A stretch of 64,000 nt of DNA, from positions 1,054,001 to 1,118,000 of the forward strand of contig NZ_JAKFZN010000001.1 of NCBI RefSeq assembly GCF_021654165.1, written 5' to 3'. Under the pieces are notes generated by a model. The model was not told the origin of the DNA and made no database searches. It was given only the letters and a program-made list of their open reading frames with translations. Below, piece after piece: positions 16,854 to 26,314 of the stretch. This DNA comes from Nereida sp. MMG025 (GTDB lineage Bacteria; Pseudomonadota; Alphaproteobacteria; Rhodobacterales; Rhodobacteraceae). The first letter of the stretch is position 1; each line of letters opens with the position of its first letter. Position numbers and translations under genes: made by a program.

Positions 16854-18376
16854 ACCACCTCGCCTGCGTCCAGCTTATCCAGAAATACACCTGCCTCACG
16901 GATAACCGTTTCGCGTCGCTGATCGTCCATCTTATCCCAAACGCGATACATCTGCCCCATACGCGGGTTGTTGGAAAACGTCTCGCGGTGGCGCACCAAA
17001 AAATCCCAGTAAAGCAGGTTGAAGGGGCAAGCGCCCTCCCCTGTTTTTTTACTCACTTTATAGGCGCAGGTTTTGCAATGATCCGACATCTTGTTGATGT
17101 AACTTCCGCTTGAGACATAGGGTTTGCTTGCAATAATTCCGCCGTCGGCGAATTGACTCATTCCGACGGTGTTCGGCGCCTCGACCCATTCAAAGGCATC
17201 GGCATAGACTGCCAGATACCATTCATGAACCTCATGCGGATCCACACCTGCCAAAAGCGCGAAATTGCCCGTCACCATCAGGCGTTGGATGTGATGGGCG
17301 TAGGCCTCTTCCTTGGTTTGTTCGACGGCTTTGGACAGGCAATTCATTTGCGTCTGCCCGCCCCAGTAGAGCGCAGGCAGCGCGCGATCGGCTTTCAGAA
17401 AATTGCGCTTGGGATAGTCTGGCCCTTCCAGAAAGTAGATGCCGCGCACATATTCACGCCAGCCAATGATCTGGCGGATAAAGCCTTCCACCGCGTTGAT
17501 CGGGGCTTTGCCTTGCTGATAGGCCACCTCGGCCGCCTGACAGACTTCCAAAGGATCCAGCAGGCCTGCGTTGATATAAAAACTGATCAAACCGTGGTAT
17601 AAAAAGCGGTTGTCGTTCAGCATCGCATCTTGAAAGTCACCGAACTTGGAAAGCCCCTGCGCGATAAAGTGATCAAGCTGCTCAAGTGCTTGTGCGCGGG
17701 TCACACCAAACCAAAAGGGGCGTAAATCCCCAAAAGAATTGTCAAACCGCGCCTCAACCAGATCAAGGACCTCGCGCGTCACTTCATCGGGTTCAAACCG
17801 AAGTGGTCCCTCAAAGGTCACCTCGTCGGGGGCAGGCTTGCGGTTGTCATGGTCGAAATTCCATTTGTCACCAACAGGTTTGTCCCCGTCCATCAAAAGG
17901 CCCGTTTTGCGGCGCATCTCGCGATAGAAATACTCCATCCGCAACTGTTTGCGGCCCTCTGCCCAGTCTTCGAACATCTTGTGGCTTGCAATAAAGCGCG
18001 TATCGGGCAGCACCGTCATCTCCAGCGGGCAATCCTCAAGCGCGGCGATCAATCGCCATTCGCCGCATTCGGTTGTCAAAACCTGTGTCGCACCATGCTG
18101 GTCCGCGCGGCGCAGCAGCTCGCCTGTGATCGAGCCACTGTTCTCCGGGTCATCCAATGTGGTGTAGTCAACGGTCCAACCCCCTTGGCGCAATTCATCT
18201 GCGAAATGACGCATGGCGCTGAACAGGAACGCAATCTTTTTGGGGTGATGGCGCACGTAGGTAGCCTCTTCGGACACCTCGGCCATGACAACGATGTCTT
18301 TTTCCTGATCTGCCTCTGCCAAGGCCGAAAGGCCCTTGGACAGCTGATCCCCCAACACCAAAACCAAACGCGTCAC
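16850..18376 (-). CDS. Iron-sulfur cryptochrome/photolyase (FeS-BCP, PhrB-like)
   Basis: A 508-residue flavoprotein of the bacterial 6-4 photolyase/FeS-BCP group, which repairs or senses UV damage. The N-terminal Rossmann part begins TRLVLVLGDQLS. The Fe-S cluster cysteines of this family are present: one in QMNCLSKAV and three in the C-terminal CKTCAY and ACPFNLLYW block. Tryptophan-rich helices such as GWREYVRGIYF and YLAVYADAFEWVE match. I use a GTG start at 18376 that overlaps the SDR stop (GTGA), so the two minus-strand genes are coupled. The two-gene arrangement recurs in my knowledge of roseobacters, but I cannot check it here. Confidence 0.92.
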   Translation of the reverse strand: MTRLVLVLGDQLSKGLSALAEADQEKDIVVMAEVSEEATYVRHHPKKIAFLFSAMRHFADELRQGGWTVDYTTLDDPENSGSITGELLRRADQHGATQVLTTECGEWRLIAALEDCPLEMTVLPDTRFIASHKMFEDWAEGRKQLRMEYFYREMRRKTGLLMDGDKPVGDKWNFDHDNRKPAPDEVTFEGPLRFEPDEVTREVLDLVEARFDNSFGDLRPFWFGVTRAQALEQLDHFIAQGLSKFGDFQDAMLNDNRFLYHGLISFYINAGLLDPLEVCQAAEVAYQQGKAPINAVEGFIRQIIGWREYVRGIYFLEGPDYPKRNFLKADRALPALYWGGQTQMNCLSKAVEQTKEEAYAHHIQRLMVTGNFALLAGVDPHEVHEWYLAVYADAFEWVEAPNTVGMSQFADGGIIASKPYVSSGSYINKMSDHCKTCAYKVSKKTGEGACPFNLLYWDFLVRHRETFSNNPRMGQMYRVWDKMDDQRRETVIREAGVFLDKLDAGEVV

Positions 18377-19038
18377 CACGGCACCTCCGCCCCTGACCAA
18401 TCAAAGAACTTACCTGTTTGCGAGGGCCCAAGCCCTGCCATCACGCGGATCAGGTTTTGCGCCGCTTCATTAGCGGGGACCGATTTATGGCGACCCACAT
18501 ATTTTTCCGTGAACGGCGTTTGAACGGTGCCGGGATGCAAGGCAACGATAGCGGCTTGCTTATGGGTGCGATTCGCCTCTATCGCCGCGGTATGAACAAT
18601 TTGGTTTACCGCCGCCTTCGCCGCGCGGTAGGAATACCAGCCACCGATACCGTTATCGCCAATGCTACCCACACGGGCAGACAAGACTGCGAAAACCGCA
18701 GGTCTGTCCTTGGCCAGCAATCCCAAACCGTGTTTCAGGCACATGGCGGGACCAATGGTGTTTACATCGAATTGGGTGCGCATTGCATCAGCGGTCAAAG
18801 CCTTAATACTCTTTTCGGGCTCAAAGCCCCCCGCCGTCAACGCGCCTGTTGCGACCATGATTAAATCAAAATCACCCTCAAGCGGCTGCAATGCGGCCTT
18901 TACGGACGTTTCGTTTGTTATATCCAAGCCATCGCCGGATCGCGATATGCCCGTGGTCGTTACGCCTTGCTGCGAAAGCGCGGTTTGAATGGCCGATCCA
19001 ATGCCCCCGGACGCGCCGATAATAAGTGCTTTTGTCAT
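18373..19038 (-). CDS. Short-chain dehydrogenase/reductase
   Basis: A 221-residue SDR with the NAD(P) motif IIGASGGIGSAI at the N-terminus, the active-site YxxxK as YSYRAAKAAVN and the Ser upstream in LSARVGSIGDNGIGG. The pattern is that of C-factor-like SDRs. It ends with an overlap of the downstream photolyase start and is likely co-transcribed with it. The substrate is unknown. Confidence 0.9.
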   Translation of the reverse strand: MTKALIIGASGGIGSAIQTALSQQGVTTTGISRSGDGLDITNETSVKAALQPLEGDFDLIMVATGALTAGGFEPEKSIKALTADAMRTQFDVNTIGPAMCLKHGLGLLAKDRPAVFAVLSARVGSIGDNGIGGWYSYRAAKAAVNQIVHTAAIEANRTHKQAAIVALHPGTVQTPFTEKYVGRHKSVPANEAAQNLIRVMAGLGPSQTGKFFDWSGAEVPW

Positions 19039-19372
19039 GCCCCATGAGCTAGCCCAAGAAACAGGCGTTCAAGTTCGGGCGACAGAAAAAGACGCGATAC
19101 TGATTTCGCCTCGTCACAGAGATTCTCAAATCATCGCCCAAAACGCGGCTTAATCCGTTCTTACCAAGAACAGAGCCTAGGCGCGGCGCCTAAATTTCAT
19201 TCAGCCCCAACCCAGAACGATTAATTTATAGGCATCCACCCGCATCGCGCATCTCTGCGGTGCAGCATGACCTTGCGCCAACGGCTCTCTTAACGCGCTT
19301 CTATGGCCGACGACGCGCGCTGCACAACGTCGCCGCGCAGCGTCAGAGACTGTCAGTTATGGAGAGAGACAG
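19039..19372 (+). promoter_or_regulatory. Divergent intergenic region upstream of urtA
   Basis: No gene is seen in these 334 bases between the SDR start (minus strand) and urtA. A perfect inverted repeat TAGGCGC-G-GCGCCTA lies at 19179-19193 and could be an operator. I do not see a convincing sigma-54 promoter (TGGCAC-N5-TTGC), which one would expect for nitrogen control. GGAGAGAG precedes the urtA ATG and serves as ribosome binding site. Confidence 0.4.
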
Positions 19373-20647
19373 ATGAAAAAACTACTTTTGGGAACAGTTG
19401 CAATCTTTGCTGCGACAGCCGCGCAAGCGCAGGATTGCGCCGATCCGATCAAGGTTGGCGTTCTACACTCACTGTCTGGCACGATGGCGATTTCCGAGAC
19501 CACCTTGAAAGACACCGTCGAGATGCTGGTCGATCAACAAAACGCAGCAGGCGGCCTTTTGGGATGCGAGATCGAAGCCGTTGTGGTTGACCCCGCCTCG
19601 GACTGGCCGCTCTTTGCAGAAAAAGCCCGCGAATTGCTGACCGTCGAAGAGGTCGATGTGATCTTCGGCTCATGGACATCGGTATCGCGCAAATCGGCGC
19701 TGCCCGTGCTGGAAGAATTGAACGGTTTGATGTTCTACCCCGTACAATATGAGGGCGAAGAATCCTCCAAAAATGTGTTTTACACAGGTGCCGCCCCCAA
19801 CCAACAAGCGATCCCCGCGGTCGACTATTTCCTTGAGGAATTGGGCATTGAACGCTTTGCCCTTCTTGGGACCGATTATGTTTATCCCCGCACCACCAAC
19901 AACATCCTCGAAGCCTATCTGGCGGATGCCGGTATTGCCGAGGACGATATTTTTGTGAACTACACACCGTTTGGCCATTCTGATTGGGCAACGATTGTGT
20001 CTGATGTGGTGGCAATGGGTGAAGAAGGCCGCCCCGTTGGCGTGATTTCCACAATCAACGGTGATGCAAACGTGGGCTTTTACAAAGAGCTGGCCGCACA
20101 GGGTGTATCGGCAGAAGACATCCCCGTCGTCGCTTTCTCGGTCGGGGAAGAAGAACTGTCTGGCTTGGACACCTCTGATCTGGTCGGGCACCTCGCAGCC
20201 TGGAACTACTTCCAATCGGCTGAAACCGACGCCAACGCAGCCTTTATCGCCGCATGGAAAGAGCGCATGGGCGCCGACCGTGTCACCAACGACCCGATGG
20301 AGGCCCACTATATCGGCTTCAACATGTGGGTGAATGCCGTCAAAGACGCAGGCACAACGGATGTGGACGCAGTACGCGACGCGATGTATGGTCAGGAATT
20401 CCCGAACCTGACAGGTGGCACGGCCGTGATGCTGCCAAACCATCACCTCGCCAAGCCCGTGTTGATCGGCGAGATTACCGCAGATGGTCAGTTCGACATC
20501 ATCAGCCAGACGGCCGAAGTGCCCGGCGATGCCTGGACAGACCACCTGCCAGATTCAGCTGTGCTGACATCCAACTGGCCTGAGCTTGGCTGTGGGATGT
20601 ACAACACCGAAACACAAAGCTGCGTTCAGATTCAGTCCAACTACTGA
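19373..20647 (+). CDS. urtA: Urea ABC transporter substrate-binding protein UrtA
   Basis: Periplasmic urea-binding protein, 424 residues. Signal peptide MKKLLLGTVAIFAATAAQAQ; mature N-terminus IKVGVLHSLSGTMAISETTL, the hallmark start of UrtA. Other typical blocks are FGSWTSVSRKSALPVLEE and the aromatic FYPVQYEGEESS. It heads the urtABCDE operon and is followed by a hairpin that probably leaves more urtA message than distal message, as is common for binding proteins. The adjacent urease genes confirm urea as substrate. Confidence 0.96.
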   Translation: MKKLLLGTVAIFAATAAQAQDCADPIKVGVLHSLSGTMAISETTLKDTVEMLVDQQNAAGGLLGCEIEAVVVDPASDWPLFAEKARELLTVEEVDVIFGSWTSVSRKSALPVLEELNGLMFYPVQYEGEESSKNVFYTGAAPNQQAIPAVDYFLEELGIERFALLGTDYVYPRTTNNILEAYLADAGIAEDDIFVNYTPFGHSDWATIVSDVVAMGEEGRPVGVISTINGDANVGFYKELAAQGVSAEDIPVVAFSVGEEELSGLDTSDLVGHLAAWNYFQSAETDANAAFIAAWKERMGADRVTNDPMEAHYIGFNMWVNAVKDAGTTDVDAVRDAMYGQEFPNLTGGTAVMLPNHHLAKPVLIGEITADGQFDIISQTAEVPGDAWTDHLPDSAVLTSNWPELGCGMYNTETQSCVQIQSNY

Positions 20648-20667
20648 TCCATTCGGCCGATACCAAC

Positions 20668-20705
20668 GCGCCGGGCCGACCTTGGCCCGGCGCTTTCTTT
20701 CTTTG
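20668..20705 (+). terminator. Hairpin between urtA and urtB
   Basis: Ten-base-pair stem GCGCCGGGCC/GGCCCGGCGC with a 6-base loop, followed by TTTCTTTCTTTG. It has the form of an intrinsic terminator placed inside the operon, which would attenuate transcription or stabilise the urtA 3' end. Confidence 0.8.
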
Positions 20706-20724
20706 CACCCGAAGGGGTACTCCA

Positions 20725-22662
20725 GTGCTTCGCATCCTCCTTTTGCTTGTTGTGTTTTTTGCAACCCCGCTGGTTGCGCAAACCTACGGACCTCTTCAGA
20801 CGGCGCTTCAGGCGCAGCCCGAATTGGTTGAACGCGCATCACGCCGATCCGTTGGTGAAGTTCTTGACCGACTGGCCGAAACAGGCGCGCCAAACCTGCA
20901 AGCCTTTCTTGAGGCCTGGACGGATCGCCGCGTCGTTCTGCTGGAGGCTGAGGGCACCTTCTTTATTGGTGCCCGGGATGGCGACACATACCAACTCACT
21001 GACATTGATACGGGGCAGACAAGCGTTGCCCCGCGCGACGCTGTAAAAGAGCTGCGCCCAAACGCAGGCGTGCGCCGCGTGATTGGCACGGCGTTGATTG
21101 AATTTCAGCTCAGCGACCCGCGCCGTGAAGCGCGGATTGCGGCGCTTACGGCATTGGAGCGCAACGGATCTGCGGCATTGCTTGAACCTTTGCGCACCTC
21201 CATGACAGATGAGGCCGACGCAGAAGTTGCCGCGATGAAATCTGCACTGGAGCGGCGGCTAACGGCCCGCTTTGATCCCGATCCGTCAGCGCGGATCACG
21301 GCTATTCAGGCGCTCTCCGACAGCATCACCATTGAAGACCGCGCCACCCTTTCGCGCATCTTGGCGTCCAGCCTTGTTGTGGCACAAAGCGCACCGCCTG
21401 AGAGCGATAATGTCGCCCGTGTTCTGACGCCCATCGACGACCTACCGCTTGCACAGGCCCATGCCCTTTTGGTTGATGCAGGATTGACAGAAGCGCCGAT
21501 CACGCGCGAAGACCGTGATACGGCCCTGATTGCCGCCATTGAAAACGACACCGTCGCAGGCATCCCCGTGACCTCTCTTGATAACGAAGATGCTCGTTGG
21601 GCGGCCTATGGCGCTTTGACAAATACGGCGCCCGCCCTGGAAGGTTGGGGCGCGATCCCGATGTCCGACTTTGAAGGCATCGTCATTTATGAACGCTACG
21701 CGGAACCCAACGCAGAAATCACGCAGGCCGCAGAAATCGCCTCGGCGGCTGTCGAAACGCGCCTGGCCCTCCATCAAACCGCTGATCTGGGACTGGACGC
21801 GTTGTCGCTTGCCTCAATCTACTTTCTTGCCGCTGTTGGCCTTGCCGTCACTTTTGGCGTCATGGGCGTGATCAATATGGCGCATGGGGAATTCATCATG
21901 ATCGGGGCCTACACCGGTTATGTCGTCCAGACGATCATCCCCGATTACACCGTCTCCCTCATCGTTGCGCTTCCGCTTGCTTTTGTGGTCGCAGGTGCTG
22001 CGGGCGTCGCACTTGAACGGCTTGTTATCCGCCACTTGATGCACCGTCCGCTTGAAACACTTTTGGCAACCTTTGGTATTTCGATCGCGCTTCAGCAAAT
22101 CGCCAAGAACATCTTTGGCACCCAAGCGCGTCCGCTGACATCACCTGATTGGCTTGCCGGTTCATGGGTGATTTCGGATGCGATCTCTATTTCGTGGATC
22201 AGGGTTGCGATTTTCCTTTTGGCCCTCGTCTTTCTGACGGCCATTGTGCTGGTTCTGAAACGCACGCGGCTTGGGCTTGAGGTCCGCGCCGTTACGCAAA
22301 ATCCCGGCATGGCTGCCAGCATGGGAATTGATCCTGGCCGAATTGGCATGCTGACATTCGGCTTGGGTTCGGGCATCGCGGGTGTCGCGGGTGTCGCCAT
22401 TGGCCTTTATGCGCAGGTGACATCAGAAATGGGTGCAGGTTACATCGTGCAGAGCTTTATGACCGTCGTTGTTGGCGGTGTAGGCTCGGTGATCGGCACT
22501 CTGGCTGGCGCGGGTCTTATCGGCGGAATGCAAAAAGGGATCGAGTTTCTCAACCCGTCAAATACCCTTGCCGCCCAAACATATATGATCCTTTTCGTGA
22601 TCGCCTTCATCCAGTTCAGACCCCGCGGGATCGTGCCGCAAAAAGGACGGTTCGCAAAATGA
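20725..22662 (+). CDS. urtB: Urea ABC transporter permease UrtB, with large N-terminal extension
   Basis: A 645-residue protein that starts at GTG 20725 with GAAGGGG upstream. It begins with a signal-peptide-like segment (MLRILLLLVVFFATPLVAQ), then about 330 residues of soluble, Ala-rich helical sequence with HEAT-like repeats (for example RREARIAALTALERNG and ITAIQALSDS). The BPD_transp_2 permease domain occupies about residues 350-645 (FGVMGVINMAHGEFIMIGAYTG, later RAVTQNPGMAASMGID). The permease part is standard UrtB; the exported N-terminal part is found in many proteobacterial UrtB proteins. Overlaps urtC by 4 bp. Confidence 0.94.
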   Translation: MLRILLLLVVFFATPLVAQTYGPLQTALQAQPELVERASRRSVGEVLDRLAETGAPNLQAFLEAWTDRRVVLLEAEGTFFIGARDGDTYQLTDIDTGQTSVAPRDAVKELRPNAGVRRVIGTALIEFQLSDPRREARIAALTALERNGSAALLEPLRTSMTDEADAEVAAMKSALERRLTARFDPDPSARITAIQALSDSITIEDRATLSRILASSLVVAQSAPPESDNVARVLTPIDDLPLAQAHALLVDAGLTEAPITREDRDTALIAAIENDTVAGIPVTSLDNEDARWAAYGALTNTAPALEGWGAIPMSDFEGIVIYERYAEPNAEITQAAEIASAAVETRLALHQTADLGLDALSLASIYFLAAVGLAVTFGVMGVINMAHGEFIMIGAYTGYVVQTIIPDYTVSLIVALPLAFVVAGAAGVALERLVIRHLMHRPLETLLATFGISIALQQIAKNIFGTQARPLTSPDWLAGSWVISDAISISWIRVAIFLLALVFLTAIVLVLKRTRLGLEVRAVTQNPGMAASMGIDPGRIGMLTFGLGSGIAGVAGVAIGLYAQVTSEMGAGYIVQSFMTVVVGGVGSVIGTLAGAGLIGGMQKGIEFLNPSNTLAAQTYMILFVIAFIQFRPRGIVPQKGRFAK

Positions 22663-23870
22663 CCCTTCTTCGTATTCCTCATGTTGCAACCGTTTTGGTT
22701 TGTCTGGCGATTGTCACCATCGGCGCGACTGTGCTGGCCGAAGCGGGGCTGGTCTCAACCTCCTTTGTCAAAACACTGGGCAAGACGCTTTGCCTGTGTC
22801 TGGTCGCTGTCGCGATGGACCTTGTCTGGGGCTACACAGGCATCCTGAGCCTTGGGCATATGGCATTTTTCGGGATCGGCGGATACAGCATTGGCATGTG
22901 GTTGATGCGCGCGCGCACCGAAGGGATTGTCGCAACGCAGCTTGAACGCGCAGCCCTGCCGCCAACGCCTGCGGAAATTGACCAAGCCGCTGCACTACAG
23001 ATTTTTGGGGTTGTCGGATCGGATGAATTTCCTTGGATGTGGGCGTTTTCGGATGTGCTGTTCGTTCAACTTCTGGCGGTCGTCGCGGTTCCGGGGTTGC
23101 TGGCACTTGTGTTCGGCTGGCTTGCCTTTCGCAGCCGTGTGACGGGGGTGTATCTGTCAATCCTGACCCAAGCTGGCACGCTTGCGCTATCGCTTTGGCT
23201 TTTTCAAAATGACAGCGGCCTGCGCGGCAACAATGGGCTGTCGGGCCTTCAGAACATCCCGGGCGCCGAAGGGGTGCCCCAAAGCACAGTTTCGCTGTGG
23301 TTTCTTTGGGCCTCTGCCGTGGCACTGGGGCTGACCTATGTGCTTGCGGCTTGGGTCGTGACTGACCGCTTCGGATCGGTTCTGCGGGCAATCCGCGACG
23401 ATGAAACACGTGTGCGTTTTCTTGGCTATAATGTTGAGGCCTATAAGCTAGCGGTCTTCACAGGCACCGCAATGCTGGCGGGCATTGCAGGTGCGCTATA
23501 CTATCCGCAGGCGGGCATCATTAACCCTGCCGAAATCGCACCAATCGCATCTATTTACCTTGCCGTTTGGGTGGCGATCGGCGGGCGTGGTCGCCTTTAT
23601 GGCGCGATCCTTGGGGCTGCTGCCGTGTCGTTGCTGTCGTCTTGGTTTACAGGCGGCGGGGCGCCAGACATTGATCTGGGCATTTATACCGTTCTTTGGA
23701 CCGACTGGTGGCTGGTTCTGCTCGGGTTTGGTTTTGTTGCCGTCACACTTTTTGCTCCCGAAGGCATCGGCGGCTTGTTTGACCGTATTGCGCGGCCAAA
23801 ACGGGTCGGTGATCTGGGGCCAGACGCAGGCGCTTTGCGGCAAGAAGAAGCACGGGGGGAAAAGGTATGA
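22659..23870 (+). CDS. urtC: Urea ABC transporter permease UrtC
   Basis: Inner-membrane permease, 403 residues, partner of UrtB in urea uptake. Typical segments are VWGYTGILSLGHMAFFGIGGY, SRVTGVYLSILTQAGTLAL and the cytoplasmic loop RAIRDDETRVRFLGYNVEAYK. About nine hydrophobic helices. A short insertion around residues 85-115 (ERAALPPTPAEIDQAAALQ) lies between early helices, as in other UrtC proteins. Four-base overlaps with urtB and urtD show tight coupling. Confidence 0.95.
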   Translation: MTLLRIPHVATVLVCLAIVTIGATVLAEAGLVSTSFVKTLGKTLCLCLVAVAMDLVWGYTGILSLGHMAFFGIGGYSIGMWLMRARTEGIVATQLERAALPPTPAEIDQAAALQIFGVVGSDEFPWMWAFSDVLFVQLLAVVAVPGLLALVFGWLAFRSRVTGVYLSILTQAGTLALSLWLFQNDSGLRGNNGLSGLQNIPGAEGVPQSTVSLWFLWASAVALGLTYVLAAWVVTDRFGSVLRAIRDDETRVRFLGYNVEAYKLAVFTGTAMLAGIAGALYYPQAGIINPAEIAPIASIYLAVWVAIGGRGRLYGAILGAAAVSLLSSWFTGGGAPDIDLGIYTVLWTDWWLVLLGFGFVAVTLFAPEGIGGLFDRIARPKRVGDLGPDAGALRQEEARGEKV

Positions 23871-24622
23871 GTGCTCTACTGGAAGTGTCAGGCGTGACAA
23901 AAACCTTTGACGGGTTCCGCGCCATCGACAATCTGTCGTTCTCGATCTCAGAGCCTGAAATGCGTGCAGTGATCGGGCCGAACGGCGCGGGCAAAACCAC
24001 CTTCATGGATATCGTCACGGGCAAGACACGGCCTGATACTGGCACTGTGCGTTGGGGCGAGACATCAACCGATCTGACCCGATTGTCCGAAGCACGCATC
24101 GCGCGGCTTGGACTGGGACGGAAGTTCCAAAAACCCACCGTATTTGAAGATCAGACGGTGCGCGAAAATCTGCGTCTCGCCCTTAAAGGGGCACGTGGAC
24201 CTGTGCCTGTGCTGTTCAAACGCCGCGCACGTGCAGATCAGATCGCGGCATTGGCCGACCAGGTGGGCCTGTCTGATGCGCTGAACATCAAGTCAGGTGC
24301 GCTTTCGCATGGACAAAAACAGTGGTTGGAAATCGGGATGTTGCTGGCGCAGGAACCCCGCCTTTTGCTGGTCGACGAGCCCGCAGCAGGGATGACCACA
24401 GCCGAACGCGAAAAGACCACCGCGATGTTGGTTGAAGCCGCGAAAACGCGGGCTGTTGTCGTGGTCGAACATGACATGGAATTCGTAAGGCGCCTGAATT
24501 GTCGCGTGACGGTTTTGCATGAGGGTCGGGTGTTGGCCGAAGGCTCGCTGGATCACGTAACAGCCAACCCGCAAGTGATCGATGTCTATCTGGGACGCGA
24601 CGAAGGGGACAGCAATGCTTGA
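23867..24622 (+). CDS. urtD: Urea ABC transporter ATPase UrtD
   Basis: Cytoplasmic LivG-like ATPase, 251 residues. Walker A GPNGAGKTT, signature LSHGQKQWLEIGM (the LSHGQ variant usual for UrtD), Walker B LLLVDEPAAGMT and switch His in VVEHDMEF. It works with UrtE on the UrtBC permease. Overlaps urtC by 4 bp and urtE by 8 bp. Confidence 0.95.
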   Translation: MSALLEVSGVTKTFDGFRAIDNLSFSISEPEMRAVIGPNGAGKTTFMDIVTGKTRPDTGTVRWGETSTDLTRLSEARIARLGLGRKFQKPTVFEDQTVRENLRLALKGARGPVPVLFKRRARADQIAALADQVGLSDALNIKSGALSHGQKQWLEIGMLLAQEPRLLLVDEPAAGMTTAEREKTTAMLVEAAKTRAVVVVEHDMEFVRRLNCRVTVLHEGRVLAEGSLDHVTANPQVIDVYLGRDEGDSNA

Positions 24623-25304
24623 AGCACGACACCTGACGCTGGCCTACGGTGGGTCTGTCATTTTACCGGGCCTGGATTTTGAGGCGCGTGTGGGCGAAGT
24701 TACCGCCGTGATGGGGCTGAATGGTGTTGGGAAAACCTCGCTTTTGTCCGCCCTTGCAGGGCGCCATCCGTCAGGCGGCGAAGTGCGGCTCAATGATGTG
24801 CCACTGGCCACAGGCGCGCGCGCCAGATCACGCGCAGGCATCGCCTATGTCCCCCAAGGGCGCGAGGTCTTTCCACTTTTGACGGTGCAAGAAAACCTTG
24901 AAACGGGTTTTGCCTGCCTTCCCCGTGCAGAGCGCGAAATCCCAGATCATATTTATGAGCTGTTTCCCATCCTTCGAGAGATGCGCGCAAGACGTGGCGG
25001 CGACCTTTCAGGGGGCCAACAACAACAGCTCGCTATCGCACGTGCCTTGATCACCCGCCCGCGGGTGTTGCTGCTGGATGAACCGACCGAAGGGATCCAG
25101 CCGTCGATCATCGCAGATATCGGTCGGGTAATTACAGGGCTGCGCGAGGCAGGTGATATGGCGATTGTACTGGTTGAACAGAGGTTCGATTTTGCATGGA
25201 AACTGGCTGACCGCATCGTGGCTATGCAAAGGGGCGAAATCATCCACAACGACACACGCGCCGCATCGGATCGGGCAAAAGTGCTATCTTTGGTATCCGT
25301 GTAA
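24615..25304 (+). CDS. urtE: Urea ABC transporter ATPase UrtE
   Basis: LivF-like ATPase, 229 residues. Walker A GLNGVGKTS, signature LSGGQQQQLAIARAL, Walker B LLLDEPTEGIQPS and the final VLVEQRFDFAWKLADR, which is typical for UrtE. The start ATG 24615 is preceded by GAAGGGGA; a longer frame upstream is not needed. This is the last transporter gene; ureD follows after about 220 bp. Confidence 0.95.
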   Translation: MLEARHLTLAYGGSVILPGLDFEARVGEVTAVMGLNGVGKTSLLSALAGRHPSGGEVRLNDVPLATGARARSRAGIAYVPQGREVFPLLTVQENLETGFACLPRAEREIPDHIYELFPILREMRARRGGDLSGGQQQQLAIARALITRPRVLLLDEPTEGIQPSIIADIGRVITGLREAGDMAIVLVEQRFDFAWKLADRIVAMQRGEIIHNDTRAASDRAKVLSLVSV

Positions 25305-25525
25305 ACCACCGGATTCGCAGTTGCCTGTTTTTTACGCATCACGCCTTACAATTATGCAAGCCCTGCAAGCCCGTCTACCATAGCCGCCCTCGTCGCCAGC
25401 CAAGGCTGTTGAACCCCCGAGCACCGTGATTGAAGCAGGACACAGCCAGTCATTTTTCGTGAGCCGCCATCACCATCCAGACCCATATCACCCCCAAACA
25501 GGGCAATGCCCGCCAACCACGCGCT

Positions 25526-26311
25526 TTGGGGGGCGGGATCGTTCGTGTTACGGCTGATGATGATGGGCGCACGCGTTTAGGCACGTTGCGACAATCGGGT
25601 GCCACAAAGCTCGTCTTCCCCCGACAAACCGCCAAAGATATCGAAGCCATCCTGATCAATACCGCTGGTGGCGTCACAGGCGGCGACCGGTTTGAATTGG
25701 ACGCGACTGTGCAAACAGGTGCCGAACTCTCGATCACAACACAGGCGGCCGAACGCGCGTATCGGGCGCAATCAGACGAAGTTGGCCGCATCACAACAAG
25801 GCTATGTGTTGAACGCCGCGCACGTTTGAACTGGCTCCCACAAGAAATGATCCTTTTTGAAGGATCCGCGCTTACCCGCACGCTTGACATCGAGCTGGCT
25901 TCTGATGCCGAGCTTTTGATGGTCGAACCCGTCGTCTTTGGCCGTGCCGCAATGGGCGAAACACTGCATGACATCACCTTTCGCGACCGCATCACCATCA
26001 ACCGCGAGGGCAAGCCGCTCTATCTGGATGCGGTTCATATCTGTGGCGATGCTGCCAGTTTGATGGCACGGTCTGCGCTCGCCAAGGGCTGCAGTGCAAT
26101 GGCCAGTGTGGTTCTGGTTTGCCCCGATGCAGCCACACGGCTTGCCAAGATACGCAGCCTTTTACCACCGACTGCGGGCGCAAGCCTGTTGGCGGAAGAT
26201 ACACTCGTCGTGCGTCATCTGGCGCAAGACAGTTTTCTGTTGCGCCGTGATCTGGTGCCGACCCTTGAGGCGATGTCCAATCGCCCCCTTCCAACCTCAT
26301 GGAGACTATGA
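25526..26311 (+). CDS. ureD: Urease accessory protein UreD
   Basis: Urease maturation scaffold that brings UreF and UreG to the apoenzyme. 261 residues from a TTG at 25526. Conserved blocks: GRTRLGTLRQSGATKLVFPR, ILINTAGGVTGGDRFELD, QAAERAYRAQ and WLPQEMILFEGS. The start is doubtful. The in-frame codons just before the TTG read QPRA, which fits the N-termini of UreD proteins, yet there is no ATG, GTG or other TTG back to the in-frame stop at 25460-25462, and no ribosome binding site precedes the TTG. The real start may be a rare codon further upstream, or the 5' end is altered. Followed 3 bp later by ureA. Confidence 0.9.
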   Translation: MGGGIVRVTADDDGRTRLGTLRQSGATKLVFPRQTAKDIEAILINTAGGVTGGDRFELDATVQTGAELSITTQAAERAYRAQSDEVGRITTRLCVERRARLNWLPQEMILFEGSALTRTLDIELASDAELLMVEPVVFGRAAMGETLHDITFRDRITINREGKPLYLDAVHICGDAASLMARSALAKGCSAMASVVLVCPDAATRLAKIRSLLPPTAGASLLAEDTLVVRHLAQDSFLLRRDLVPTLEAMSNRPLPTSWRL

Positions 26312-26314
26312 CCC

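Noticed and set aside
19039-19372. Sigma-54/NtrC-type promoter for urtA
   Set aside because: No TGGCAC-N5-TTGC match could be found by eye, although the urea context would suggest one.
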